From: Citromicrobium sp.
Lineage (GTDB): Bacteria > Pseudomonadota > Alphaproteobacteria > Sphingomonadales > Sphingomonadaceae
NCBI GenBank assembly: GCA_002712945.1
Contig: PAVA01000019.1
Coordinates: 1-21,288 of the forward strand
Direction: 5' to 3'
DNA: 21,288 bases
The translations under genes were made by a program, and so were the position numbers. Below, in pieces: positions 7,374-16,016 of this stretch. A model generated the notes under the pieces. The model was not told the origin of the DNA. It saw only the letters and a program-made list of their open reading frames with translations, and made no database searches. Numbering within the stretch: the stretch's first letter is position 1; each line of letters begins with the position of its first letter.

Positions 7374-9051
7374 GTCGCGAGGGGCACCAGCATGGTGAAG
7401 CAGGTGGCATCGCCGCGCTGTTCGAACAGCAGGTCGCCGCCGAGATCGCGCATGATATCGCGCGAGATGACCAGCCCCAGCCCCAGCCCGTCGGACTTGC
7501 TCGTCACGAAAGGCTGGAACAGCATCCGTTGCCGGTCCTCGGGTATCCCCTCTCCCTGGTCGATCACGTGGAGGCGCAGCCGCCCCTCGGCGATGGCGAT
7601 CGCGATCTCGATCTCGCCGTCCGGCCCCGTGGCATCGAGGGCGTTCTGGAGGAGGTTGACCAGCACTTGCTCCAGCCGGACGTGCTCGGCGGCGACCTCT
7701 ACTGCGCGCAAGCTCTCCTCGGGCAGGCGGACCCGGCTGCCGAGCGAGACGATGCGGTCGCGTAGCAGCAGCATCGCACCGTCGATGATCTCGCCGATGG
7801 CAACCACCCGCGTCTCGCCCGGCTGGCGACGGCTGAAGCGCCGCAGCTCGCCGGTGATCCGCCCGATCCGGTCTGCCAGACTCACGATCTCCCGGAAATT
7901 GGCCGCCGCCTGATCCGATTTGCCGGCTGCAATCAGCTTCTCGCCGCTTTCGGCGAAGACCCGCAGCGCCGCGACCGGCTGGCCGATCTCGTGGGTCACG
8001 CCGGCGGAGATCTGGCCCAGCGTCGCCAGCCTGTTGGCCTGCGACAGATGGGCGCGCAGGGTCGCGGTCCGTTCGGCGACGATCGCCTCTTCGCGCACAC
8101 GCCGCCGCTTGTTCAGCAGCACGAGGGCGAGCGCGAGCGCCAGCAGGAGTCCGAACAGGAGCGCCAGCGCGAGCCGGCCCGTCGCGACCGCAGCGGCCAC
8201 ACGGGGGCCGGGATCGAGAATGAGATGCAGGTCCCAGCCTTCGGGGGAAATGCCCTGCGGGCTCTGCGCCAGGGGCATTTGCACGACCTCCTCGTTCAGC
8301 CCTTCGATCAGCGGAAGCAGCGAGGGAAAGGAGGAACGCCCAAACTGCCGCAGGTCCGCGTTCGCATCGCGCGGCCGGGGTTCGGGGGAGGTCAGATGGA
8401 AGCGCCAGTCCTCCCTGCTGGTGAGAAGGACCAGCCCATCGGCGTCGGTCACATAAACGCCGCGCGTGGCGCGCCGCCAGTTCGCTTCGGTCCGGTCGAA
8501 TTCGACCTTTACCGCGACCACGCCGGTAGGTGCGGAATCGGGGCCGACACGCGCGGCGATGTAGAGGCCCGGCTTGCGGCTCACCGTGCCGAGCGCGAAC
8601 TGGGTCGCGGTTCCCTCGCGCAGGGCATCGCGGAAATACTGGCGGAAGGCGTAGTCCGATCCGACGAACTGGTCGGCAGGTGCCAGTTGCTTGCGGCCAG
8701 CGTGTGGCCCTTGCGGTCCATCACATAGATCGCCGCTGCATGGGATTGCGATGCCAGTGTCTGCAACCTGCGGTCGAGCGCCCGTGCATCGCCGTAGGTT
8801 CCCCCCACCAGCGCCGCGACCTGCGGATCTTTGGCGAGCGCCAGCGGCAAGAGGCTGAACTTGTCGAGCTCGCTGGTCAGGCTGGCGGCGAGGATCGAGG
8901 CCTCGTCATGGGCGGCACGCTGCTCTTCGACGATGGCGCCTGCGCGCGTGGTCCGGTCGACCAGCAGCACGACGGCCACGGCGCTTGCCAGAAGGACGAC
9001 GGCAAGGATCGCCCATCGTTTCCACCCCCAACTGATCCCGGTCTCGCTCAT
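7370..9051 (-). pseudogene. dctB: DctB-type C4-dicarboxylate sensor histidine kinase, frameshifted
   Basis: The expected protein is a membrane sensor kinase of about 560 aa that phosphorylates DctD. It has TM1 at about residues 13-31, a periplasmic PAS-like sensor, TM2 at about 292-314, a DHp His in GVTHEIGQP (about residue 354), the N-box NLLQNALDA, and an ATP lid with DQGEGIP and SDGLGLGLVIS. The frame breaks at 8674-8677. After ASNWHLP the conserved sensor core DQFVGSDYAFRQYFRDALRE continues in another frame, as if one base were missing after CTGCC. The first piece (9051 to 8581) then ends at a TGA that overlaps a GTG at 8584, which could start the second piece (8584 to 7370). No other lesion is seen. 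It may be a recent mutation or a sequencing error. The ATG at 9051 was chosen; a TTG at 9090 lies inside the operator. Confidence 0.88.
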
Positions 9052-9062
9052 CCTGCGATGAA

Positions 9063-9109
9063 TGCGGTTTTTCGCACAAATGGCAATCAAACCGTGCGAA
9101 AAACCGCAC
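9063..9109. promoter_or_regulatory. Tandem DctD-like operators in the dctB/dctA divergent spacer
   Basis: TGCGGTTTTTCGCAC (9063-9077) and GTGCGAAAAACCGCA (9094-9108) form a perfect 15-bp inverted repeat with a 16-bp spacer. Each arm is itself a dyad: TGCG-N6-CGCA at 9063-9076 and GTGCG-N6-CGCAC at 9094-9109. Their centres (9069.5 and 9101.5) are 32 bp apart, about three helical turns, which suits two dimers on the same DNA face. Position, half-site composition and tandem arrangement resemble the rhizobial DctD upstream activating sites as I recall them. Site 1 ends 11 bp from the dctB ATG, so binding should also repress dctBD. Confidence 0.75.
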
Positions 9110-9162
9110 AGTAATCGGAGGCGATATTTTTAAACCCCTGTCCTCATTGAGATAAGTTTTGG

Positions 9163-9203
9163 CCGGTCAGGTTTTGCGCCGACCGGATCGCTGCCCGCAT
9201 AAT
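9163..9203 (+). promoter_or_regulatory. Candidate sigma-70-like dctA promoter with overlapping dyad
   Basis: TTGCGC (9174-9179) and CATAAT (9198-9203) are separated by 18 bp and match the -35 and -10 consensus acceptably for an alphaproteobacterium. The start of transcription would be near 9210, giving a leader of about 37 nt. The dyad CCGGTC (9163-9168)/GACCGG (9181-9186) straddles the -35 element and could bind another regulator. No good TGGCAC-N5-TTGC is seen. The only GG-N10-GC in the spacer that falls near this start (9185-9198) lacks the T residues of the -12 element. Confidence 0.45.
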
Positions 9204-9246
9204 GGCCCGAAGGCGGTGAAAAGCCGTAGGCGAGGGGAATATCTCA

Positions 9247-10635
9247 GTGGATGTTAGCGAACAGGGGCCTGCGGCTCCGGGCCTGTCGGATCACGGCAAG
9301 CCGATCTACCGGCAGCTTTACGTCCAGGTTCTGGCCGCAATCGTCGTGGGTGCGCTGACCGGGCACTTCTTCCCCGATCTGGGCGCATCGCTCAAGCCTC
9401 TCGGCGACGGGTTCATCAACCTCGTGAAGATGATCATCGCGCCGGTCATTTTCGTCACCGTGGCGACCGGCATTGCGGGCATGAAGGACATGTCCGCGGT
9501 CGGCAGCGTGGCGTGGAAAGCCTTTGCCTATTTCCTGTTCTTCTCGACGCTCGCGCTGGTCATCGGGCTGACCGTCGCCAATATCGTCCAGCCCGGCAGC
9601 GGGTTGAACATCGACCCGGCGAGCCTCGATACAGCCGCGGTCGAGAATTACGCGAATGCGGCCGAGGAACACACGCTGACCGGCTTCCTCCTCGGCATCA
9701 TCCCGACCACGCTGTTCAGCGCGGTGACCAGCGGCTCGATCCTCCAGGTCCTGCTGATCGCGGTGCTCGCAGGTGTCGCGATTGCCGCGACCCGGCCGCA
9801 CAGCGACCTCGTCTTCGACGTGCTGAGCTCTTTCGGCCAGGTGATTTTCAAGCTGGTTCACATGCTGATGAAGCTTGCCCCCATCGGGGCCTTCGGCGCG
9901 ATCGCCTTTACCATCGGCGAGTTCGGCATCGGCTCGCTGGCCAGCCTCGCTGCGCTGGTGGGCACCTTCTACCTCACCTCGCTGCTGTTCGTGATCGTGG
10001 TGCTGGGCATCATGGCACGGCTGACCGGCTTCTCTATCTTCGCGCTCATCAAATATCTGCGCGAGGAACTGCTGCTGGTGCTCGGCACATCCTCCTCCGA
10101 GGCCGCGCTGCCGAGCCTGATGGAGAAGATGGAAATCGCCGGCTGCCGCAAGACGGTGGTCGGGCTGGTCGTGCCGACCGGCTATTCCTTCAATCTCGAC
10201 GGGACCAATATCTACATGACGCTCGCCGCGCTGTTCATCGCGCAGGCGGTCGGCATCCAGTTGTCGCTGGGCGAGCAGATCGCGCTGGTGCTGGTTGCCA
10301 TGGTCAGTTCCAAGGGCGCGGCGGGCGTGACCGGCGCGGGCTTCGTCATCCTCGCGGCGACGCTTTCGGTGGTGCCCACGGTCCCGGTCGCGGGCATGGC
10401 GCTGATCCTCGGTATCGATCGCTTCATGAGCGAGTGCCGCGCGCTGACCAATTTCATCGGCAATGCCGTGGCGACCGTGGTGGTCGCGAAGTGGGAAAAT
10501 GCGCTCGACCGCGACCGGCTGAAGGCGGCGCTGTCGGGCCATCCCCTGCCGCTGCCCGAAGAGGATATCGAACGGCACGAACGCTCCGGCCCGCATAGCG
10601 AGGCGATCGCCGAGAGCCTGGGAGGTGCGGCATGA
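9247..10635 (+). CDS. dctA: C4-dicarboxylate:cation symporter DctA (DAACS family)
   Basis: This inner-membrane secondary transporter of 462 aa takes up succinate, fumarate and malate in characterised relatives. Family signatures are present in order. They are [17 protein letters not shown] near the N-terminus, [14 protein letters not shown] (the serine-rich re-entrant loop), [21 protein letters not shown] (the substrate and cation site), and [20 protein letters not shown]. It has the usual eight hydrophobic segments and is somewhat longer than the roughly 430-aa enterobacterial protein, mainly at the charged C-terminus. The GTG start at 9247 is preceded by GAGGGGAA. The nearby ATG at 9251 is out of frame. 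It is divergent from dctBD, shares operators with it, and is coupled by ATGA to the hydrolase gene. A glutamate-transporting relative is possible, but dctBD next door favours DctA. Confidence 0.95.
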   Translation: MDVSEQGPAAPGLSDHGKPIYRQLYVQVLAAIVVGALTGHFFPDLGASLKPLGDGFINLVKMIIAPVIFVTVATGIAGMKDMSAVGSVAWKAFAYFLFFSTLALVIGLTVANIVQPGSGLNIDPASLDTAAVENYANAAEEHTLTGFLLGIIPTTLFSAVTSGSILQVLLIAVLAGVAIAATRPHSDLVFDVLSSFGQVIFKLVHMLMKLAPIGAFGAIAFTIGEFGIGSLASLAALVGTFYLTSLLFVIVVLGIMARLTGFSIFALIKYLREELLLVLGTSSSEAALPSLMEKMEIAGCRKTVVGLVVPTGYSFNLDGTNIYMTLAALFIAQAVGIQLSLGEQIALVLVAMVSSKGAAGVTGAGFVILAATLSVVPTVPVAGMALILGIDRFMSECRALTNFIGNAVATVVVAKWENALDRDRLKAALSGHPLPLPEEDIERHERSGPHSEAIAESLGGAA

Positions 10636-11567
10636 TCGACCGGCGCAGCTTCATCTCTGCGGCGACGGTCACCACGGGCGTCGTGCTGGCGGGCGTGCCC
10701 GCGCTCGCCCATCCGGCGGAGGAGATCCTCCTGTGGCCCGGCACGCCGCCCGGCAAGGGCAATGTCGAGGGCCCGGAAGAGATCGGCGGAGAGGGCAGCG
10801 GCTACGGCGCGGTCTCCAACATCTCGACCCCGCGCATGCGCGTCTACCGGCCGAACCATCCCAACGGCAAGGCGGTGCTGGTGTGCGGTGGGGGCGGATA
10901 TTTCCGCATCCAGCTCTGGAAGGAATCGACGCCCGCCGCGCAGTGGCTGCAGACGCGCGGCTACACCGTGTTCGAGCTGATCTACCGCCTGCCGAACGAT
11001 GGCTGGGAGGCGAGCGCGCCATTCGCCGATGCGCAGCGCGCGATGAAGATCATCCGCACCCGCGCAGGTGAATTCGGCATCCGGTCCGATGCGATCGGCA
11101 TCATGGGATTTTCGGCGGGCGGGCATCTGGCGGGGTTCACCGCGCTTCAGCCGGAGCGCGCGCTGTACGAGGGCCGGGATCGTTTCGAGAGCGTCGGCGC
11201 GCGGCCCGATTTCGCCGCCCTGCTGTTTCCGGTGGTGTCGCTGCGCAAGCCCTACGACACCACGCGCACGCGGCGCGAGATCATCGGCCGCGATCCGGAT
11301 ACGGCGGCGCAGGAGGCCTGGTCGCTCGACACGCATGCGTCGAAGGACGCGCCGCCCACGATCATCTTCTCCGCCGCCGACGACCCGATCACGCCTCCGG
11401 GCCACGGCATCGCGCTGTTCCAGGCGCTGATCGCCAAGGGCGCGCGCGCCGAGCTGCACATTTTCGAAGAGGGCGGGCACGGCTGGGGTCTCGGCAAACC
11501 GAACGAAATCCTGAGCCAGTGGCCGGATATTTTTGATGCCTGGCAGAGCAGGCGAACGACTGGGTAG
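10632..11567 (+). CDS. Exported alpha/beta hydrolase (esterase-like)
   Basis: The protein has 311 aa. The N-terminus [20 protein letters not shown] has a twin Arg followed by a hydrophobic stretch and ALA, which looks like a Tat signal, so the mature enzyme is probably periplasmic. The oxyanion region is VCGGGGYF. The nucleophile elbow GFSAGGH places Ser161, the acid is Asp250 or Asp251 (SAADDP), and the base is His283 (EGGHGWG). This complete triad is typical of the acetyl-esterase/BD-FAE-like group, which cleaves acyl esters on sugars or small molecules. The actual substrate is unknown. The ATG overlaps the dctA stop as ATGA, with an ideal GGAGG 7 bp upstream, so dctA and this gene are certainly one transcript. 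The TonB receptor begins 23 bp downstream. Confidence 0.88.
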   Translation: MIDRRSFISAATVTTGVVLAGVPALAHPAEEILLWPGTPPGKGNVEGPEEIGGEGSGYGAVSNISTPRMRVYRPNHPNGKAVLVCGGGGYFRIQLWKESTPAAQWLQTRGYTVFELIYRLPNDGWEASAPFADAQRAMKIIRTRAGEFGIRSDAIGIMGFSAGGHLAGFTALQPERALYEGRDRFESVGARPDFAALLFPVVSLRKPYDTTRTRREIIGRDPDTAAQEAWSLDTHASKDAPPTIIFSAADDPITPPGHGIALFQALIAKGARAELHIFEEGGHGWGLGKPNEILSQWPDIFDAWQSRRTTG

Positions 11568-11574
11568 AGACAAT

Positions 11575-11580
11575 GGGAGG
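11575..11580 (+). promoter_or_regulatory. Ribosome binding site deciding the TonB receptor start
   Basis: GGGAGG ends 10 bp before the ATG at 11591. An in-frame ATG at 11573 overlaps this site and cannot use it. A third ATG at 11606 is 25 bp away. The start at 11591 is therefore preferred. Confidence 0.6.
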
Positions 11581-11590
11581 GCACGTACCA

Positions 11591-14500
11591 ATGAGAACCA
11601 ATAGCATGACCAGGCTGGCGCTGCTGTCCGGCGCAAGCATTCTGGCCGGTGTGTGGGCGACGGGCGCCGCCGCGCAGGCCGATCCGCAGGCAACGCAGGG
11701 CGCACAGTCCGATCAGGCCGCGCCGGCACAAGACGATCTGGCCGAAACGGAACCGACCATCGTCGTGACCGGCACCCAGATTCAGGGCGCCAAGATCAAC
11801 GATGTCCTGCCTGTCACCGTCATCGACGAGCAGGCAATCGAGAATACCGGCGCATCCTCGGGCGACGAACTGTTCCGCTCGATCCCGCAGACCGGCACGG
11901 TCGCCTTCAACGAACAGAACTCCACCACGCAGAACAGCGCGCGCGGCGATGTGGGATCGGTCAACCTGCGCGATCTGGGCACGGGCAACACGCTGCTGCT
12001 GATCAACGGCCGCCGCATGACGCTGCATCCGGGCTACCAGACCGAACTGCTGGTCCCGGTGGTCAGTTCGGACACCAACGAGATCGCTCCGGGTAGTGTC
12101 CGGCGGGTCGAGGTGCTGCGCGACGGTGCCTCGGCGATCTACGGCGCCGACGCTGTCGCCGGTGTTATCAATACGGTGCTCAAGGGCGGGCTCGACGGTG
12201 GCTTCGTCGAAGGCGACTGGCGCGCATCGGACGGGACCAGCCTCTTCAGCTACAGCCTCAGCGGCGGGCTGGGCTTCGACTTCGCGGAAGGGCGCGGCAA
12301 CCTGACCCTCTACGGCGGCTATTTCTTCGAGAACGGCCAGCCCGCGTCCGAACGCGCCTATGCGGGCGAGGAAGATAGGCGACCGCTGGTGGCGGGGACC
12401 GACTTCGACGGCGATGCGTCGTTCAACAACCGCAACACCTTCGGCCCCTTCGGGCAGTTCGATATCCAGGCCCCGTCGAACCGCACGCCGATCGGCGATG
12501 ACGATTTCTACCTCCAGCCGGATACCTTCCCCGGCTGCCGGCTCGATTTCGGGGGCGGGGTCTGCGCGCGCAACGGCACCACGCCGACCAGCGACGTGCG
12601 CTACAACACCAACACCGGCAACAACCTGATCAGCCGCAAGCAGCGCTACAACGCGATGGCGTTGCTCAGTTACGAGCTGACCGACAGCCTCGAGGCCTAT
12701 TTCGAGGGCAGCTACTACCGCTCCGAAAACCGCCGCAATATCGAAGCCTCGGCGATCCTCAGCGCCGTGCCGGTCGGCATTGCGCGCGATGCCTACTACA
12801 ACCCGTTCGGGCCGGTCCTTCGTAATGGTGTGCCCAATCCGGAGCGGCTGCCCGGCACGACCATCGCGGCGGACGGTGCCGACCTGATCATGGAGCGCTA
12901 CCGCTTCGTCGATGTCGGCAACCGCGATGTCTCGGTGGACAAGGACACCTATCGTGCGCTCGGCGGATTGCGCGGCAATTTCGGCGCGTGGGACTTCGAT
13001 ACCGCGTTCCTCTATTCCGAAGCGACGTCCTACGATCTGGCGCGCAACCGCGTGTCGCTGACGCTGATGCAGCAGCAGATCAACCTGACCACGCCCGATG
13101 CCTACAACCCGTTCAACGGCGGCTGCGTCACCGGCGATCCGGGGCAGGGCGACTGCACGCCCAATCCGCAATCCTCGATCGATCCTTTCCGTATCGACGT
13201 ATATCGCAAGGGCGGCACCAGCCTGGCGCTGGCCGATTTCAAGCTCAGCCGCGACGATCTGTTCGTCCTGCCGGGCGGCGATGTCGGCGTGGCGACGGGC
13301 ATCGAATGGCGGCGCGAGACCTTCTTCGACGACCGCGATCCGCGGCTCGACGGCACGATCACCTTTACCGACAGCGTGACGGGCGAGTTCAACGGCAGCG
13401 ACGTTGCCGGAACCAGCCCCTCGCCCGATACCGACGGTCGGCGCGATGTTTACTCCGCCTTCGCCGAAGTCTTCGTCCCGCTGGTCGCGCCGGACATGAA
13501 CATCCCCCTGGTCGAGGAGTTCAACGTCCAGCTCGCCGGTCGGATTGAACATTTCAACGATATCGAAGAGACCGCCGCGGTCCCGCGTGTCGCCGCCTCG
13601 TGGACCACGCTTCCCGGCGTGACCCTGCGCGGCGCATGGTCGCGCGGCTTCCGGGCACCCAACCTGGTGCAGGTGAACGACGAGGGCACCACCCGGTCCA
13701 ACACGCGCGACGACTTCGTCATCTGCCAGGCGCAGGTCATCAAGGGGCAGATTTCCGGCCTCGGGGCCTGCCCCGGCGCGGGTGTCATCTCGATCCGGTC
13801 GGGTTCGGAAAACCTCGTCCCCGAGGATAGCACGAGCATCAACCTGGGCATCGTGCTGGAGCCGGAATTCATCCCCGGCCTGACGCTGACCGCCGACTAC
13901 TGGCGCATCCGGCAGACCGGCCTCGTCGGCACCTTCGGAGACGACAACGCCATCGCGCTCGACCTCCTGCGCCGCCTCAACGGCAGCTCCAATCCCAATG
14001 TCGTGCGGCTTGCCCCCACGGCGGACGAGATCGCGCTGTTCGCGGGCACCGGCATCGATCCGGTGGGCCGGATCGACTACGTGCTCGATCCCTATCTCAA
14101 CCTCGACAGCCGCACCTCGAAGGGTGTCGACTTCGGCCTCTACTACCGCGTGCCGGACTTCGGGCTGGGCAATTTCCGCCTCCGCCTCAATGCGGCGCGG
14201 CTGATCAGCTTCATCCAGGATGCCGGCCCCGAAGGGCAGGAAATCCTCGACGCGGTCGCCGACGGTACGCTGCCGCTCGACGTCACGGTCGGCGGCCTCG
14301 GCGAACTGCTGGAGGTGGAGGGGCGGCCCAAGTGGCGCTTCAACGCGGCGGTCAACTGGGATAGCGGGCCGGTCGATGTGGGGCTCTACGGCCAGTATGT
14401 CGGGAAGGTGTACGATACCAGCGTGGTGCGCGACAACCTTGTCGTCTCCGACGATCCCAACGCGAACTTCTTCCCGGTGGAAGACTGGTTCACGATGAAC

Positions 14501-14680
14501 TTCTCGATATCCTACAGCATCGACAACGATACCGCGCTCGATGGAACGAGGCTCCGCTTTGCGATCAACAACCTGTTCAACGAGGATCCGCCGCTGGCCG
14601 ACGAGACCTATGGCTACTTCAGCGAACTGCACAGCGCACGCGGGCGCGTATTCCATGTCGAACTGCGCAAGCGGTTCTGA
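11591..14680 (+). CDS. TonB-dependent outer-membrane receptor
   Basis: The protein has 1029 aa. The Sec signal peptide runs to about residue 29 (…WATGAAAQA). A low-complexity acidic, Gln-rich linker follows, then the TonB-box-like EPTIVVTGTQI near residues 54-64. The plug domain follows, with LLLINGRRMTL, VRRVEVLRDGASAIYGADAVAGVIN and the start of the barrel. Later barrel signatures include TLRGAWSRGFRAPNL and RFAINNLFNEDPP. The protein ends in RKRF, the C-terminal aromatic that guides outer-membrane insertion. The length and 'GDELFRSIP' plug type resemble the large sphingomonad/xanthomonad receptors for sugars, peptides or plant-derived compounds rather than small siderophore receptors, but the ligand cannot be read from sequence. 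It lies in a tight operon with dctA and the hydrolase before it and the M14 lipoprotein 28 bp after. Confidence 0.95.
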   Translation: MRTNSMTRLALLSGASILAGVWATGAAAQADPQATQGAQSDQAAPAQDDLAETEPTIVVTGTQIQGAKINDVLPVTVIDEQAIENTGASSGDELFRSIPQTGTVAFNEQNSTTQNSARGDVGSVNLRDLGTGNTLLLINGRRMTLHPGYQTELLVPVVSSDTNEIAPGSVRRVEVLRDGASAIYGADAVAGVINTVLKGGLDGGFVEGDWRASDGTSLFSYSLSGGLGFDFAEGRGNLTLYGGYFFENGQPASERAYAGEEDRRPLVAGTDFDGDASFNNRNTFGPFGQFDIQAPSNRTPIGDDDFYLQPDTFPGCRLDFGGGVCARNGTTPTSDVRYNTNTGNNLISRKQRYNAMALLSYELTDSLEAYFEGSYYRSENRRNIEASAILSAVPVGIARDAYYNPFGPVLRNGVPNPERLPGTTIAADGADLIMERYRFVDVGNRDVSVDKDTYRALGGLRGNFGAWDFDTAFLYSEATSYDLARNRVSLTLMQQQINLTTPDAYNPFNGGCVTGDPGQGDCTPNPQSSIDPFRIDVYRKGGTSLALADFKLSRDDLFVLPGGDVGVATGIEWRRETFFDDRDPRLDGTITFTDSVTGEFNGSDVAGTSPSPDTDGRRDVYSAFAEVFVPLVAPDMNIPLVEEFNVQLAGRIEHFNDIEETAAVPRVAASWTTLPGVTLRGAWSRGFRAPNLVQVNDEGTTRSNTRDDFVICQAQVIKGQISGLGACPGAGVISIRSGSENLVPEDSTSINLGIVLEPEFIPGLTLTADYWRIRQTGLVGTFGDDNAIALDLLRRLNGSSNPNVVRLAPTADEIALFAGTGIDPVGRIDYVLDPYLNLDSRTSKGVDFGLYYRVPDFGLGNFRLRLNAARLISFIQDAGPEGQEILDAVADGTLPLDVTVGGLGELLEVEGRPKWRFNAAVNWDSGPVDVGLYGQYVGKVYDTSVVRDNLVVSDDPNANFFPVEDWFTMNFSISYSIDNDTALDGTRLRFAINNLFNEDPPLADETYGYFSELHSARGRVFHVELRKRF

Positions 14681-14708
14681 CGCGAAGAGGTGGGGGAGGG
14701 CGCCGGTT

Positions 14709-15890
14709 ATGCTGGCGCTCTCCCTCCTCGCGGCGGCCTGCGCGCAGCAGGCACCCCTGCCAGAGCTTTCGGCACCTGCGATCGCTGCGCCGGGATGCGC
14801 AACCTCGCAGGTGGAAATCGCATTCGATTTCGCAGGGGCGTCGCAATCGACATGCGTGATCGAGGGGGAGCGGGCGTTCCGGATCGTCGTGACGCCCGAA
14901 CACGCCCCGCCGATCAACCCGAGCCCGTGGTACGCCTTCCGCTACCATGCACAGCCGGGGGGCGATGTGGCGATTGCGATCGACTACCCGCTGGCCGAAC
15001 ACCGTTACGCACCCAAGCTGACCGATGCGCAAGGCACGCGCATTCTCGCGTTTGCCGAGGAGGCCGAGGGCAAGGTGGCGAGCTTCGCTGTCCCGCCGGG
15101 CGAGGGGCTGGTCAGCGGGCAGGAGATTTTCGGTGCGGCGCGCTATGCGGCGTCCGCCGAGAAGCTCGAACGCTCGAGCCATGTCGACCGGACGATCCTC
15201 GGCAGCAGCTGGGACGGCAATGACATTGTCGGCCTGCGGATGGGCGATCCGGCAGCGCCGCATCTGATCGTTCTGCTGGGCCGGGCGCATCCGCCCGAAG
15301 TGAGCGGGGCGGTGGCGATGGAAACATTCCTCGAAGAAATCGTCGCCGGCTACGAGGCGGGCACGATCGACCCCGCGACGTATCAGGTGCTGGTAGTGCC
15401 CCTGCTCAATCCCGATGGGGTGATGCGCGGCCACTGGCGCGCCAATCTGGGCGGCACCGATCTCAACCGCGACTGGGGCGTGTTCTCGCAGCCCGAAACG
15501 GCTGCGGTCGGTGCATGGCTGGACGGGCTCGATCCTGCGATCAGGCCCGTGCTGATGATCGATTTCCACTCCACCCGCACCAACCTGTTCTACGTGCAGG
15601 GGGCCGAGGAGACCGATCCTTCGCAGGAAACCTTCCTGCAAGACTGGCTGGGGCGGAACAGCGAAGCGATCGAAGGCTATTCCTTCACCATCGAGCGGCG
15701 CAACGCCAACCCCGGCTCGGGTACGTCGAAAAACTGGTTCAACGAGCGGTTCGGCATACCCGCCTATACCTACGAAGTCGGCGACGAGGCGGACCGGACG
15801 GCCGTTGCGGACGCCGCCCGCGTTTTCGCGCGGAGCCTGATGCCCGCGCTCGACACGATGCTGGAGGCAGCGGGCGAGCCGGGCATGTGA
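14709..15890 (+). CDS. M14-family zinc carboxypeptidase-like lipoprotein
   Basis: The protein has 393 aa. The zinc and catalytic residues of M14 peptidases are visible: HPPE (His194, Glu197), NRDWG with the substrate-binding Arg region, His287 in DFHST, and Glu356 in YEVGDE as general base. The family removes C-terminal residues from peptides or acts on amide-linked small molecules. A lipobox-like LLAAAC is at residues 6-11, so it is probably a lipoprotein. GGGAGGG at 14694-14700 supports the ATG at 14709. The resulting signal is unusually short, however. An in-frame ATG at 14655, inside the receptor gene, would add a basic n-region (KRWGRAP) and give a more normal lipoprotein signal. The gene is the last of the dctA operon, with no clear terminator after it. 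Confidence 0.85.
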   Translation: MLALSLLAAACAQQAPLPELSAPAIAAPGCATSQVEIAFDFAGASQSTCVIEGERAFRIVVTPEHAPPINPSPWYAFRYHAQPGGDVAIAIDYPLAEHRYAPKLTDAQGTRILAFAEEAEGKVASFAVPPGEGLVSGQEIFGAARYAASAEKLERSSHVDRTILGSSWDGNDIVGLRMGDPAAPHLIVLLGRAHPPEVSGAVAMETFLEEIVAGYEAGTIDPATYQVLVVPLLNPDGVMRGHWRANLGGTDLNRDWGVFSQPETAAVGAWLDGLDPAIRPVLMIDFHSTRTNLFYVQGAEETDPSQETFLQDWLGRNSEAIEGYSFTIERRNANPGSGTSKNWFNERFGIPAYTYEVGDEADRTAVADAARVFARSLMPALDTMLEAAGEPGM

Positions 15891-16016
15891 TGGCCCTCCG
15901 CCAAATGCGCCTCTCGGCTGGAATGTTGTGACGGCGGGGTTCTTGGCGTAGTCCAACCCATTGGAACTGCAGCGCGGCGCGATGAGCCGGACGCTGCGAC
16001 GAAATGGATTTCGAGA

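Noticed and set aside
9182..9199. GG-N10-GC spacing upstream of dctA as a sigma-54 promoter
   Set aside because: Only the invariant GG and GC match. The C of TGGCAC and the two T residues of TTGC are missing.
11252..14917. A very long open frame (about 1200 codons) on the minus strand opposite the TonB receptor
   Set aside because: It lies antisense to a clear receptor gene, has Arg/Asp/Val-rich composition with no recognisable domain, and is a normal by-product of high GC at third codon positions. The same applies to the long antisense frames over rsh (1087-2961), dctD/dctB (5889-7913 on plus), the ABC gene (17195-19441) and the M14/TolC region (14619-16670).
15952..15965. TCCAA-CCCA-TTGGA hairpin after the M14 gene as a terminator
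   Set aside because: The stem is only 5 bp, AT-poor at the closing end, and no T-tract follows.
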